In this document: piece by piece, positions 1 through 12,783 of the stretch
Numbering within the stretch: the first letter of the stretch is position 1
Layout: the number at the start of each line of letters is the position of its first letter
Origin: Vermamoeba vermiformis
Taxonomy: Eukaryota; Tubulinea; Echinamoebida
Assembly (NCBI GenBank): GCA_045837725.1
Contig: JBEWZL010000282.1
Span: 124,001-188,000, forward strand
DNA length: 64,000 nt
Direction of reading: 5' to 3'
Notes under the pieces: generated by a model
Databases searched by the model: none
The model's input: the letters and a program-made list of their open reading frames with translations, nothing else
Told to the model about the DNA's origin: nothing
Program-made: the position numbers and the translations under genes

Positions 1-670
1 AAAATGAAGAGTAAACAAGTCTCGCTTCCTATTCTAGCTTTCGCACTGGTAGGCGTTACTACGAGCCTTGACTTTAATCGCATTTAACGCTTGCTTATAA
101 GGTTGCTTTTGCTGCCTTCACGGTCACAGTAGCACTTGACCTCGCTGCAGCGGCGATTATAATTCAGATTTGCTTCGTCGTTATAATGTTGGTAAGTCGC
201 ACGTAGTTAAAGGTACCATCCGTACTAACGCTTTCCTCGTAAGATCATCGCTACGTATTATGTTATTATGGGAGCCATCCTCATTCGAACACTCAACAAG
301 GGCAATAAAATTGTTGCAACGAAACGCAAAATAACCAAACGAGTAAGGCTTGACACGTGTCAATTAATTGCAATTCGATATCGATGACTAATCACGCAAA
401 AAATAGTTGACTTACATGCTGATCTTGACTGGCATCAGTTTGTATGCTATTGTGGCGGTTGCAATTTTGATGAGTCTGTACTTTGGTCCGCCAATCAGTG
501 TCTTCTATACAACGCGAGTAATGCTTAGTCTCTTCTGCGCGTGTTCAGTGGCAACTCTTGCGGCGCTGTTTAAGAAACCTAAAGCTCAAAAACGAAGTTC
601 AGAAGTTAGAACGTCCGCCTCGTCGTCGGGTTATAACGACCCTAATTCCTTGCACTTAACTGAAACGTAA
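1..670 (+). CDS. Polytopic membrane protein, 3' part (5' end outside window)
   Basis: Four exons can be joined in phase 0: about 4-48, 102-191, 244-342 and 407-670. The introns (49-101, 192-243, 343-406) start with GTAGGC, GTAAGT or GTAAGG and carry TTAAC, CTAAC or CTAAT before the AG. The joined product is almost entirely hydrophobic segments (at least four likely membrane helices) separated by short basic loops. It ends in a Ser-rich, Lys/Arg-containing cytoplasmic-type tail (KKPKAQKRSSE near the last helix). The arrangement resembles the C-terminal half of a seven-helix receptor or a THH1/TOM-like membrane protein, but I see no family-defining motif and give no function. The ATG at 4 may be internal, because the gene may begin before the window. 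An AATAAA-like signal follows near 700. The next gene, on the other strand, ends 116 bp away. Confidence 0.55.
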
Positions 671-786
671 TGATAAGATATGATGTGATATGATAATATA
701 AATAAAACGGTTGTATTTTGTATTGCGCACAAGATCTGCGTTTTCAAGTGAAAATTTATGAAGTAGATTAAATACAGAGTACCTTT

Positions 787-2098
787 TTACAGCTTGAGCT
801 TGCTCAAACGAGCTTTCATTGCACAATCGTTGAATGCTCTAATATAATTATCGCACAGAGTCAAATCACTCTTGTTCTCTGAATAGCACTTGGTCATCGC
901 GATCTGCTCTTTTTCGCACACAGACACTTGTTCTTGTGTTGATGCTCGACCAGCACTAATAATATAATACTGTCAGTGACTGCTAGCTAATAAATATATC
1001 TAATAAAAAATCACAAGAGGCTTATTAAGTTGAAAAAATATGTAAAAAGTGTGCGTGTGCACGCAAGTTACGCGCTCAATTTAACGATATCATAATATTA
1101 TTCGATAATAATTTGCAATGTAATGTATAATAGATGACATCTATATAACATAGGTATATCGAATACTAATAAGTATCATTTGTAATCGCGTACGATACGC
1201 TCCAAAATGCCCCAACGCAATTGTATAAAAAATTGATTGCCAGTTGAAATCAATATTAAATATTATTAATATTACGCGATAGTACTTACTTAGTCTCGTT
1301 AAATTGGTCAACTATGCTCTTGATAGCATTAGCTTGTCGTTCCTCTTGTTCTTGCAACTGTTTCATGTTTTCCTCCATCTGCTTTACTTTTTCGTCTCGT
1401 TGCTTTTCAATTTTGTTCAAAATACTGCTCTTAGTGTCTTTAATAGTCTCAGCAGGAACTTCAGTATTAGCAGCGGGCTGTCTGTGTCTGGCAGATCGAG
1501 TTCGATCGGAGCGGTCTGGATGTGCTTCTAAATTATTAACTGCATCGTGCATAGTCTCAGCCATTAAATCATCGACACGTGATTCGTTTAATTTGTGGTG
1601 TTTGTTGTCATAGACATCTGTAACTGGTTCTTCTCGATCTGATTGTCCTTGTGGCACATGAGACTCTTCATGATTTTCTTGTACGTGCCCTAGTATAATA
1701 ATATTAATACGAAATTATAAGAGGTAAAAATTATTGGCGTTTATTGAATGGAAATAATAAAATCTTCGTGAACTTACTTGGAACAAATACTGGCCTTCGT
1801 ACTCCTAAAAATACGTTAATAATTAATACAAAATATAATAATAATTATTAGCGAGTCTCCTTCGAAACAGCAGGATCTATTTCAAAAATTATTTAATCTT
1901 ACCTGCGCTTACTCTGGCTCGTTTACGAGCAGCCAATTCATCTACAACAGTTTCATCGAACTAAATATATTATCATATTAAAATACTGTTTCAAGCATTG
2001 GAGGAATACTGGATGTAGTGACATACACCAAAAGACAAAGGTATATGGCCACCAACAGGTTGCCTTGGGGCCTCAGTACCACTTTCTGTATTACCCAT
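787..2098 (-). CDS. MICOS subunit MIC19/CHCHD3-like, twin CX9C protein
   Basis: Five exons (2098-2027, 1960-1903, 1804-1778, 1689-1290, 955-787) join to 241 aa, close to human CHCHD3 (227 aa). The N-terminus MGNTESG fits N-myristoylation, as in MIC19. The middle is a long charged coiled coil rich in Glu, Lys and Gln. The C-terminus holds a CHCH domain with CX9C-X10-CX9C spacing (VCEKEQIAMTKCYSEN, then LCDNYIRAFNDC), the same spacing as MIC19. Family knowledge: MIC19 sits on the inner mitochondrial membrane in MICOS, links to SAM50 and shapes cristae, and the cysteines form two disulfides through the Mia40 pathway. The third exon is only 27 nt. MIC25/CHCHD6 is the alternative family member. 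Identification as MIC19/MIC25-type is strong because motif, order and length all agree. Confidence 0.82.
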
Positions 2099-2336
2099 TG
2101 CAAATGAATTTGTTGTTGTGCACTATCTACGATACTCGTCTAAAATTGAATTCACTTCCTGCTGGAATTGCTTTGGCGCGAATAACAATTATTTACTCGG
2201 TCATTAGGTAGCATGCCAACTAGCTCAATTACTATTTTAAAAATATTTATTTCGTTGTACTATTAACAATATTACATATTTACACGAGCCTCAAGCAGTG
2301 GGATCGGGTGGTGTCTCGTGATCTCACTTAGTCTCT

Positions 2337-2677
2337 CTAAGAAAAATTTACAGTAAGGTTGGAAGCTTTGTAATTGATACCGCTGTATCTTTCCAACGAT
2401 TGGAGGCCATCAAGAGCTGCCTGTAATTTATTTCTTTGTTCGATCGGATCGCGGACTCCCTTGTTCTCTCTGAAGCCTACAACAGAGATAATGTTATTTT
2501 AATATTCACATGCACGTTGTGTAACGATATTAAAGCGATTCGCTCGCGTGACGTACTCAGTTTGATCTCTTCAATTATGTTCGGCCGGCGTTTGCTGGGG
2601 AAGACCTTTGCGGACCTCAATAAGGCCTTGTAAATCTTCAATACAGTTGTCTTATCGATAGCGTTCATTTTGGACAT
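2337..2677 (-). CDS. Small LYR-motif (Complex1_LYR) mitochondrial protein
   Basis: Two exons (2677-2557 and 2476-2337) join with a GTACGT donor to 86 aa. The N-terminal helix VLKIYKALLRSAKVFP carries the LYR-type signature (here IYKALLR) and is followed by SFRENKGVRDP, matching the conserved F/RENK element of LYRM proteins. Members are small mitochondrial adaptors that bind acyl-ACP and HSCB and serve Fe-S cluster delivery or respiratory-complex assembly. I cannot decide between LYRM1, LYRM2, LYRM4/ISD11 or LYRM9 relationships. The start at 2677 is followed by a second in-frame Met three codons later (2668), so the exact start is uncertain. It is divergent from the ubiquitin-L40 gene across a 406-bp spacer and lies upstream of the MIC19-like gene, so two mitochondrial genes are adjacent. 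Confidence 0.75.
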
Positions 2678-3634
<957 letters not shown>

Positions 3635-3863
3635 GATCTTTATAAAGTACTACTTGCTGCAAATAAATACATGTTAAAACATTTATTTGCGTTGTATAGA
3701 AAAAAAGGCAAGCGAAGAAAATGTTGTAGCTCAGCAAATAAACGGGCTAAAAAATAATCGATCTCTCTTGTTGCGCACGCCTGCTCTTCACTTGAGGTAA
3801 TGTTATTTATTACATCATGCATGTGCCTTGTAGTTCTTGGCACCTAGTAGGTGATGAAGAAGT

Positions 3864-4378
3864 CTAAGCACTGCAAAGCTTGATAGCAACGCAAGTGGAT
3901 TCAGCGGATTTGCCGTCAGCAATGTACTGTTCAATTTGAGTTCCGTACTTATTGACTAAGTCGTTGCATTTGGAGGCCAAAAACGATGGGATTGAGCTGC
4001 ACACGCGCAATAAAGCGTTCTTGATCTTTGTAGGAGTTTTGTCCTTACCAAGGTCACCGATCACGGTTCCAAGGACAAACTCGCAGACTAAAATATTAAA
4101 TTAATATCAAAATAATTATTATTTTCATGATTGCGCGAGAAGTAGGCCAATACGCGGAGTAGAAGCAAATTTGAAAATAATTAGTCGGATAGGAAAATTC
4201 CAACTCCGTGCGTTTAGCGTCACTTTACGAAATATCTCGTAGATATATATATATGTAATTAATACTTACTAGTGCAAGTGTTGGGCAAGTCATTGACTTC
4301 AGTCTCACGGCTGTAGACAAATCCGCAGAAGGTTACAACGAGGAAGACAGCAAGCAAAGTAGAGACGCTTTTGAACAT
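3864..4378 (-). CDS. Secreted single-domain saposin-B (SapB) protein
   Basis: Two exons (4378-4270 and 4087-3864) join to 110 aa. Residues 1 to about 23 are a classic signal peptide (MFKSVSTLLAVFLVVTFCGF). The rest is one saposin-B fold with the six-cysteine pattern: NTCTICEFV at the start, LLRVCSS and SKCNDLV in the middle, and STCVAIKLCSA at the end. Family knowledge: SapB proteins bind or perturb lipids. In amoebae they include pore-forming amoebapore-like peptides and lysosomal lipid carriers, and in Dictyostelium also countin-type secreted regulators. The sequence alone does not tell which role applies. No propeptide or second SapB repeat is present, unlike many multi-domain precursors. 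The intron (4269-4088) is longer than the local average. Downstream, 3635-3863 to the ubiquitin gene holds no gene. Confidence 0.85.
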
Positions 4379-4679
4379 TTTAAAATTAGGATTATAAAGA
4401 GATGTGGTTGTGGTCTTAGGCTTGGTTTGAGTTTGAAATGCGAAAATACGACAAATACGCTTTCTTCCCGTGCCCTGGTATGACTCTGTGTGGCGTTACG
4501 ATTCAAATCTGAAGCTGGGAGTATTTGTAATTATGTACACTTTATTTTGATTAAACTAAGGAAACTACAAGGTTAATATAAATATTTCGATGAACGTTAT
4601 TTTTAACGTCGTTTTTTGCTATAGTATAAGGGTAGTAAGGTTAGATATACTACATTTGTCGAGCTACTAGCTAGGACGC

Positions 4680-7600
4680 TTAATCGTCAGTCTTCTCGGA
4701 GCTCTCAGATCCAGATTGCTCCTCAGAAGGCTCAGCAGCAGACTCGGACTTCTTGGAGCTTGATTGTTGCTTGCTGGACTCTTGTTTGCTTGAAGGCTCA
4801 CCGGCTTCGGCGTCACTGCCGTCGTCCTTCATTTCAACCTCTTGGTCTTGTTCTTCCTTCTTGCCCTTGCCGCAGCAACCCAAGTTCTTGGACTTGCGCA
4901 TCATCATCCAGCTGTGGATGTAAGCACCAATGCAGAGCAAGAAACCGACGGCTTGCAAGGCAGCAGCGACGACTTCTCCGGCAAGTGAGGGGCTGTCCAA
5001 GTGGAGGAGGGCAATACCCAAAGTGACGATGTTGAGCACGTTGAGGGCAATGTCGAGGTAGAAGTGGATCATGTCCAAGTAAGGACGAATGACGATGAGG
5101 GCAATGAGGTAAGCAATCATAACACCAATGCAAACGAAGATTTGAACGTAAGCCCAAGTGGCACCGTCAGCGAGAGTTGAAGCCAAGAAGCCAAGCATGA
5201 TACCAACCAAGAACTTGCGACCGAGGTAGATCAAGTTGAACTTGGCCTTCTTGTAGTGGTAGGAGGTGTAGAAAGCACCGAAACGCATACGCAAGTACAA
5301 GAAGTGGAGCTCCTTGTCCTTACCCCAAACGATGAGGGCGTTCAAGATGGGCAAACCAATGCCAAAGACAGCCAAAGCGAAGACACCACCGATGATGCCG
5401 AGGTTGAAGAAACGGCGAACATAGTAGGCAGAAATGAAGCAGATGGGCATGTAGAAAGCCAACAACATGCGCAAAAGCACGTGGAAAGCCTTTTGGATGA
5501 CGACACGCTTGGTGGTTTGAATCTTGGAGCGAGCCTTGATCAAGATCAAAGAGAAGATGATGTAAAGGACGAAGACACCAACGATGGCAATGGCAAACCA
5601 GAACAAGCAGGCATAGAAGACGTATTCGGGGTCCAAATCAGCGCTGTTGGCGAATTGTTCGAAGTTCAACAATTCACGAGTGCCACCAATGTTGACATCA
5701 GCGGATCCAGTGGTCGAGGTGGAGTTAACACCGCCGACAGGGTTGAGAACACGGTCGGGGTAGTAAGCAGTGCTGGTAACCCAAGGCAAAGGCAAAACTA
5801 AACAAAAACCGAGTCAATACGATGATTACTAAGCGAGCATAATAGTGCTGAATAGCGTACCAAAGTTGGCCCAGTTGAAGTAACGAGTCAAGAAGACGAG
5901 ACGAGGAGGGAAACCAACGTTAGCAACGACGTAGAAAGAGATGAATTGCAATTGGTCGAAGAGCTTCCAAGACTTGTTGGAGCGTTCTTCTCTCCACCAA
6001 GAGGTCTTGAGGAATTCAGCACCAATTTCGTCATCGTCAACCAACAGCTTGGCAGTACGGAGATCCATCTTAATAGCGCTAACAATGTTGTTGAGAACCA
6101 TCAAACCGAAAACACCGATGATAATAGCAGCGACGATAATCAAACCGATTTCTGTAAGGATAAAAAATTAGTTTACAATTATTTCAAAACATTGATCCGC
6201 TTACCTCGTCTGTTAGTGTAATGCCAATCCGAGCAAACACCGTTGGCAGGACCAATCTTGCTACCTTCTTGGCAAGAGCCACCTTCGGGATCATCGGCTA
6301 ATTAAGAAGTTAATATCTGGCTCGGGAGATTAATCGGATGTGCCAAACTTACCAGTAACAGCAGCGCACCAACCGCATTCAACTTTACGGATGCAAATGT
6401 CTTGGGTGGTAATATCACTGCAAGTTCTGTAAACAGGAGTAGCTGCAAAATAAAGTTAGAAAACTCGAGATCAAAGCTTTTTTTAATTTTTTTCGGGACG
6501 TACCGCAGTTATCACCAGTCCAGAATTCTTTGCATGTGCAAGTGTAAGTGGAGGTATCGCAATCACCGTTAGCAGAGCAGTCATCAGGGCAGCGTTCTAT
6601 CGCGCGACAATTAGATCTGATTGGAAATTTAGGAAAAATTGTCGAAACTTACGTTGAGTGCAGTTAGCACCAGTCCAAGATGAGGTACAGATGCAACGAC
6701 CGTTAGAGCAACGACCTTGACCCAAAGGCTCACCGCAATCGTTATCGCAAGCGACTTTCATGAAATTTTAGTACTCGATTTTGCCTCATCTAATCACAAA
6801 AATGACTTACGTTCATCGCAAGAGGCACCCATGTAAGCAGGGTCGCACTGGCAAACGCTGAAGACGCAAATACCATTACCGTTGCAGTTATCGGTACAAG
6901 AGACTGGAATAAAACGGACTGTCAGAAGATCCGGACACAAAAATTCAACGCCACAATTTTCTAAAATTATGACTCGGTTATGTCTGTGTTGAAAACGTAC
7001 CAGGGAAGAAGACTGAAGCAACTTCAGTTTCAGTAACGATGTACATCAAGCGACTGGCGATGTTCATGAGGCCGGCAATGGGCTTTTGAGAGATGGAAGT
7101 ATCAATAGTACCCTCTTCGAGGATTTCCATAGTGTTCATATTAACTCTATATTACATTACGCGTTAGCTGCTGCATAAAAAAGAATCAAAATAATCGGTC
7201 CCGATCTTGAGATGAGCCCGAGGGTCACAACTGTGTCAAATCATTACCTGACGAGAGTACCAGAAGATGATGGAGGGTCATAGACGGAGACAACAGCTTG
7301 ACCACCATAAGTATCGATGGAGAAGCTCTTGCAAGTAGATTCAACCTCGGGACCGAGGTAAGTAGCAGTAACACCATTAGCAGATTGAGTGCGGTTAGCA
7401 TAAGTGGCCTGTTTATACTATAAGTACGATGATATTGATTTTTTGGGGTTTCGCTTACATCACGAGGAACAGTCAAAGCAGCACCGTTGGCAATCTTGTC
7501 CAACTCGATCTTGACCAAATAAGGACCCTGTAATGGAAAAATTAATTACATTGTTGCAATGAAAGCTCGAAAAAATGCTATGGTAATTTTTAAATATTTC

Positions 7601-8423
7601 TAAACTTGGATTTGTTCCCGTGGATCGGACACAATTAATAAAGATAGTGATTTTATAAAATCTAGCTTACCTGAGAGTCATAATCACCGCAGAAGTATAA
7701 AGTGTTTCTCTCGTTATCGTAGTTAAGACTGGCAACAGAGATGTCGGAGATAGAGAAGTTAAATTGCAGGCCGAAGGTTTCCATGTCCATCTTGTAGAAT
7801 TTACCACCGAAGGTACCAAAGAAAGCAGTTCCGTTACCGTTATAAGCGCTGGCTTGGAAGTCATCACCCACAGGAAGAGCAATAGAGCGAGAAGCGTTGA
7901 CTACGGGGAGGTCGAACTTGTCCAATCTAACTTGGTAGAAAAGAGGGACACCAGAACCATAAGAAGGGAAGTTCAAGTATTCAGTGCCAGCTTGGTCCTT
8001 GCTGTAGAAGCTAGTCATAGGGTTGACGTCGGAAGTGAACACCAAGGTCGTGAAGGCAGGGAAGTCATCGACCGGCACCTTGAAAACGGTTCTTTGACCA
8101 ACGAGGTAAACGTGACCATTAATCAACGTAGCAGTGGCAACAGTTTCGCCGACTGAAAGTTGGTAACGAGTACCGGTAATGTTGGGCGTGTTGAACTCGA
8201 TGGCCAGTTCAGATTTGTTGACCTTGCTGATCACGACTGGAGAGAGTGTGTAGAAGTAGAGAAAATTATCGTCTTCAACGAGACCGTTTGCAATTTCGAT
8301 TCCGTCAGTAGGAGTAACCTCGACTGATGTGATGGTGGTTAGGGCATCGAAGTCAAAAGTTTGGCTAACCGCCGTTCCTAAAAGGACGGCTACCAAAGCG
8401 AAGCACAGCCAAAGGGTTTTCAT
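4680..8423 (-). CDS. EGF/PSI-ectodomain multi-span membrane protein, 1002 aa
   Basis: Eleven exons (8423-7671, 7527-7459, 7408-7248, 7146-7001, 6903-6811, 6754-6653, 6596-6504, 6442-6353, 6297-6205, 6151-5861, 5797-4680) join exactly in frame. Order: signal peptide (MKTLWLCFALVAVLLGTAVS); about 290 aa of beta-rich, propeller-like sequence with N-glycosylation sites; three EGF-like modules, one per exon (for example CNGNGICVFSVCQCDPAYMG); a PSI-like cysteine module (CIRKVECGWCA); a first membrane helix (GLIIVAAIIIGVFGLMVLNN); then a region with about seven more helices and a long Ser/Glu/Lys-rich cytoplasmic tail. The start at 8423 was chosen because it opens the signal peptide; an in-frame ATG at 8549 would bury it. 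The C-terminal helix bundle faintly resembles fungal TRP/FLC-type membrane domains, which is weak. A receptor or channel with an adhesive ectodomain is an inference. Confidence 0.7.
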
Positions 8424-9083
8424 GGGTAATGAAATCCTTCGGAAAATAAATAAATGAGTTGTGGCTTCTAATGGAGCGAGGGAATGTAAATTGAAAACAA
8501 AAACGGTGTAAAAACAAAAACCAACAAAATCTCGCGCAATCTCAATCAATGGATTACGTCCCCTTGTGCTTCAAAATCAAATCTGCCCGTGATATGCAAT
8601 CTCGTGAGCATAGTAGAGACTCTAGCAAAGGTTGACCGGCCAGTTGATAGCGGATGGCTCTCGCAAATCTGCAACGCGGAAAAATTTATATAATTCGGTT
8701 GAGTTTTTATCTTTATAGTGCATTATAACGACAACGAGCATATTCAAGCAATTTGTTGCGGTGGATCGAGTTTCAAAATCATGAAATTAAACCGTTTCAC
8801 ATTAATGCGGCCAAGTGTGGCCCACGGAAAGTAAAAGAACGGAAATAACACAGCACAACATTAAACCGGATGCCTGCGTATGTGTTGTATCCATTGTATT
8901 GAATATTGAATCAATCGAACAAAAAGGAAATTATATTCGCGAAAATTCATACCGCAGAACGACAGTGACACTTTATATGGAAAAAATGTAGGGAGCATAT
9001 GCGTCAAATCTTTGTTGTCCTATTGAATACCACGAGCATCGATTTGATTTTTTAAAATTTTCTTGATTTATTCTGTTGCGCTG
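8424..9083. other. Intergenic spacer upstream of the EGF/PSI gene
   Basis: This 660-bp spacer lies between the start of the EGF/PSI protein gene and the stop of the HEAT-like gene, both on the minus strand. It should hold the promoter of the former and the 3'UTR of the latter. I see no coding exon, RNA gene or repeat in it. Confidence 0.5.
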
Positions 9084-12000
9084 TTACACGCCACCGATCA
9101 GCGCATCTAGGCAGCTTTCCATCTTTTCGACTAGGACGTCGATGTCCGCTTCTTGTGCGTGTACAATAACAGCTTTTAATGCTCTGACATACTTCTGCTT
9201 GCACGCGTCCTGCGGTAGAGTAAGTTCGCGCGTTAGAGATCTCTTTTTGCAAATCACACAAAGATTTCCTTTCGGCGTTGTGTATTTGTATACTAATATG
9301 CAATTATATGACGTACCTGGAACAAATAGGGCACGTTCTTGTACATCAAATCCACGAGCTCTTGTTGAGCAAAGCGTAAATCCACATCATCGTCGAAGAA
9401 AATCTCCTTATTCATGCTTGCCAGCAAAAATTCGAATAGGTTCCTCACGAATATTTTAGAGAGTTTCTCATTTGCTGCGTGAAGAGAATCATTAGAAATT
9501 GTTGCAAAGTCACGATCGGATGTGAACCATACCGACTGCGCACAATTCTGGCGTTGAATACACGCTCTTGAAGAATTTCATCGCTTGCAGAGCTAATTTA
9601 GGTGCAATATCAACTTCGATGCTGTCCTCATCTTCTTCATCTTCATCCGAATGCTCAGCCGGTTTAGGAGCGTTCGGGTTCCAATCTTCTTTAATTAAAA
9701 CAATGAGGTCGCGCGTAACTTCGTCAAGGTTGGCGTGTACTTTCACGTTCTGTGGCAGATCAGGTTAGCGTTCGGAGATTTCGTTACTTTTTTAAATTTA
9801 AAACGGACAGATGCGTATAAAACTTACGTCTTTCAATTGTACAAAGAGCAGATGCAAGCATTTCACGGCTTTAAGCCCAACAGCCATGAGTTGATTCTTT
9901 AGTGCTTGTAGCAGATTAGCGATCAAGATCTGCGAGTACGCTTCTAACCATCGAGGCTCGACTCTTGAAATAAGGTTCTCCATGCTCGTCAGGATCATCT
10001 GCTTAATGTTCTAAAATGCCAATAAAGTATAAGAATTCCAAAGCGTTACATAAGTTTTACATTGCGATTACCTTGGATGTGCCTTGCTTTTGCAATTCTC
10101 CAACGAGTTGGTTGACAATATACTGTACATAACTATCTCGCATCTTGCCTCGAGCTTGAATCAAGTTAAGAGGCTTGCCTTTCTCAACGAACGTGCCGCC
10201 GTTGGCTTCGATCGCCTCCTAAAATTAGCGCGGTTAAGAAACAATTGAAAATATATTTCGATAAAGTATAAGTATACCAATGGATCAGGAATATCTTCTT
10301 GTTTAAGTAAATCACTCAAACCAACTACAAACTGCGAGAGCAGAATAGGATCGGCGAAGTTTGCCAAACATTCCTAAATATGACGATTAATTGAAATGTA
10401 ATTTGTTAAGTTTTGACGTACATGATAGAAATGTTCTGCCCGCAGTAACATATTTGGCGAAGCAGTCTTTAATAGCGCACCCATGGCACGAATAATAGCA
10501 ATTCGGATCTTGTTGTATTGTTTTCGTTTGCCTTTTGTCGTTGGTGGAGTTTTGAGCCATTCCTATAGCAAACGGGCAGTATTTATGCACTTTAGGCATT
10601 AATAAGCTTACTTTGGCGTCATCTAAAGATTTTTCGATGAGATCGAATAACTTGAGGAAGTGAGGATTGACAGCACAGCTCGAGGCATTGTCGAGAATCA
10701 TCTTAATTGCTCCCAAGAAATCCGCAGGAATTACTTTGCCAGAATAGCTTTCGAATCTAACAAAGATTAGCTTAGAATTTTTAGCGGATGTGACTTACTT
10801 TGGAAGGAACAGATCCATGATTGAGTTGAACAACGAAACGTGTTGCTGCGGAGTATAGTAAACGGAGGTTATGCCTAATAGAATGCTCATCAAGAACGGA
10901 ATGCTTCCTAGCTCTTCTTTTTCTTCCTCGCCACTCACATCCATAAAATAGATGTTAATAGCTGTCTTAATGGCGTTCTCGATAGACCTGAACGAAGTAG
11001 ATTGAACGGGGTTCCATAAGGCAGCTTTATCCTGTTCCTCGTCATCTTCTTCCATTTCTAACTCCGCGTCGTCATCTTCTTCGAACGGATCTTCGTCGTC
11101 GTCTTCGTCGCCTCGGTGTTTCTTAACAAATCCTAGTAATATATATATTAGACCTATCGCCTCATAGCTCATAGTTTTGAATGTACCTTCGAGCATTGAG
11201 CGGTGTTGTTTGTCCAAGCCTAACAAGCAGATCTGGCCAATTAATTCTACTAACTCAATGCGTTCCTTATGCGAGGTCATAGAGCTATAAAATGAGATGA
11301 TGAGTATATCTCTCTATATATATTCGGATTGTTAAGAGGTTCAAATTGATCGGCCGATCCAGATCAGGTTATAAAGCTTACTTGAACAATACTAGGGCAT
11401 TCGGGACTATTTTAGGACCAAACTCAGCGACGAGTTTGTTGTCGATTTGAATCAAGCTGAGAATATATTCAATGCCGCGTAACAACAATTCATTGTACGT
11501 CTTGGCAACTTCATTCTTGACTTCGCCTTCAAGTTTAGAATAAAGCGCACCAAATTCAGGATTAAATTCGACGTTAGCGTTAGTGTTGTTAGTGTTGCTA
11601 TTAGTATTGACGAAGATCTGCGCGCATCGCTTGATTGTAGCGCTGAAGAACTCGAGAATGTCTCTGTCGAATGCTTTCATTCTATGTTCATATGCTTGGA
11701 GGATTTTTGTGCAGCATCTCAACGCTAAAAAATGCCATTAAAAAAAAAATTCAAATAAGAATACTAGATCGGCTCAAATTAGCTCATCATACCTTCAACC
11801 TAAGTAAATAGGAGTCTATTAATATGTTATCGACGTTATAGTAATATTTAAAAAGTATTTTCTACTGGCAGATCCGTACCTGTAAGCTGGCAACAGGGAG
11901 CAAGAGTTTTGAGTTCGAGGCACGGGCTTCAAATATGTCTAATAACACGTCGCCAATAAATTCAGGCATAATGTCGATAAATTGGTCGCGGCAGCGAGTA

Positions 12001-12508
12001 TAGGTAGCAATCTAACGTAAAGAAAAAAAATTAACTTTTGCAGATCTGATCTGGATCCCAAGAAATAGACGCAGCGAAAATTTAATTAATTTTGAACAGG
12101 TTACTGAGGTAATTATATATAGGATAAAAATAATTGTTACCGTACCATGCCAAGGCCGAGCAAATATTTTCGCAAACGCAGAATTTGATCTGCAGGAAGG
12201 GCGTCTTCATTTCTCTTAATATATTCAAATGTGACTTCCCAGCAACTCTGTGATTTGTTAAATAAAGCTGACAAGGCTCGTGGATTCTCGAGCTGGCGAA
12301 CCAAATCTAATTAAAATAATGAATGAGCAATAGAGAGCTTGAAACGGTAGCAATAAATATTCTCGTAATAATTTTGATATTTTGTTTATTTTAATTTTCT
12401 GTTGCAATTGTTAGGATGCGATCTGGATTGGATACGTCATTTACCTTTTACGGATTGGACGTCTTGAGCGTCTTCAATCTGGATTAAAAATTCTTTTTCT
12501 TCTTCCAT
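9084..12508 (-). CDS. Large helical-repeat (HEAT/ARM-like) protein with acidic stretches, function unknown
   Basis: About 14 exons read continuously from ATG 12508 (MEEEKEFLIQIEDAQDVQSV) to TAA 9086-9084 (last residues DALIGGV). The product, roughly 800 aa, is built of amphipathic helix pairs rich in Leu and Ile, as in HEAT/armadillo solenoids of karyopherins, condensins or ribosome-assembly factors. Two strongly acidic insertions stand out: one coded near 11035-11110 (GDEDDDEDPFEEDDDAELE) and one near 9625-9665. I do not recognise the family. Acidic loops in a solenoid often contact basic partners such as histones, ribosomal proteins or importin cargo, which is inference. One exon is only 7 nt (11799-11793). 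A 54-nt GT-AG segment (11186-11133) has no in-frame stop and could be retained. It shares a 275-bp divergent promoter with PRP40. Confidence 0.65.
11793..11799 (-). other. 7-nt microexon in the HEAT-like gene
   Basis: The segment GTTGAAG is bounded by an acceptor (TTACTTAG) and a donor (GTATGA). Including it joins the exon ending CTTACAG to the exon starting CGTTGAG in frame as Q-V-E-A-L-R-C-C and continues the helical pattern. Skipping it shifts the frame. RNA data are needed for certainty. Confidence 0.6.
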
Positions 12509-12783
12509 GTTACTATTCTTATAGTTTCAAATAAAAATGTGGCTTGGAAAGCCCACGAAATTTTTTTGCAGCCGACTTTTCTTAGCGATCGACAAAATCT
12601 GTGCTTTTGTTCTCTATTCATACTCTATATAGGCCACAATAGGTAAATATCTTATTATTGTTATTAACGTATTATACAGTGAGTAGGATTGATAGAGAGT
12701 GTTTTTATTTTTGGATGCAACGGATTAGACATTAAATCTTCGAATACAGCCAAATAATCGTATTAATAATTATATATTAGAAT
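12509..12783. promoter_or_regulatory. Divergent promoter between the HEAT-like and PRP40 genes
   Basis: The 275 bp between two start codons on opposite strands must contain both promoters and 5'UTRs. It is AT-rich with no ORF. No TATA box or other motif stands out enough to call. Confidence 0.45.

Noticed and set aside
1304-1613. Two plus-strand ORFs of 75 and 99 codons rich in Leu, Phe and Ser opposite the MIC19 coiled coil
   Set aside because: Antisense of a Glu/Lys/Gln-rich coding region gives hydrophobic-looking frames. The CHCH gene on the minus strand explains the region.
3640-3843. Minus-strand ORF of 67 codons between the ubiquitin-L40 and saposin genes
   Set aside because: No domain, no splice logic, and it lies in two abutting 3'UTRs.
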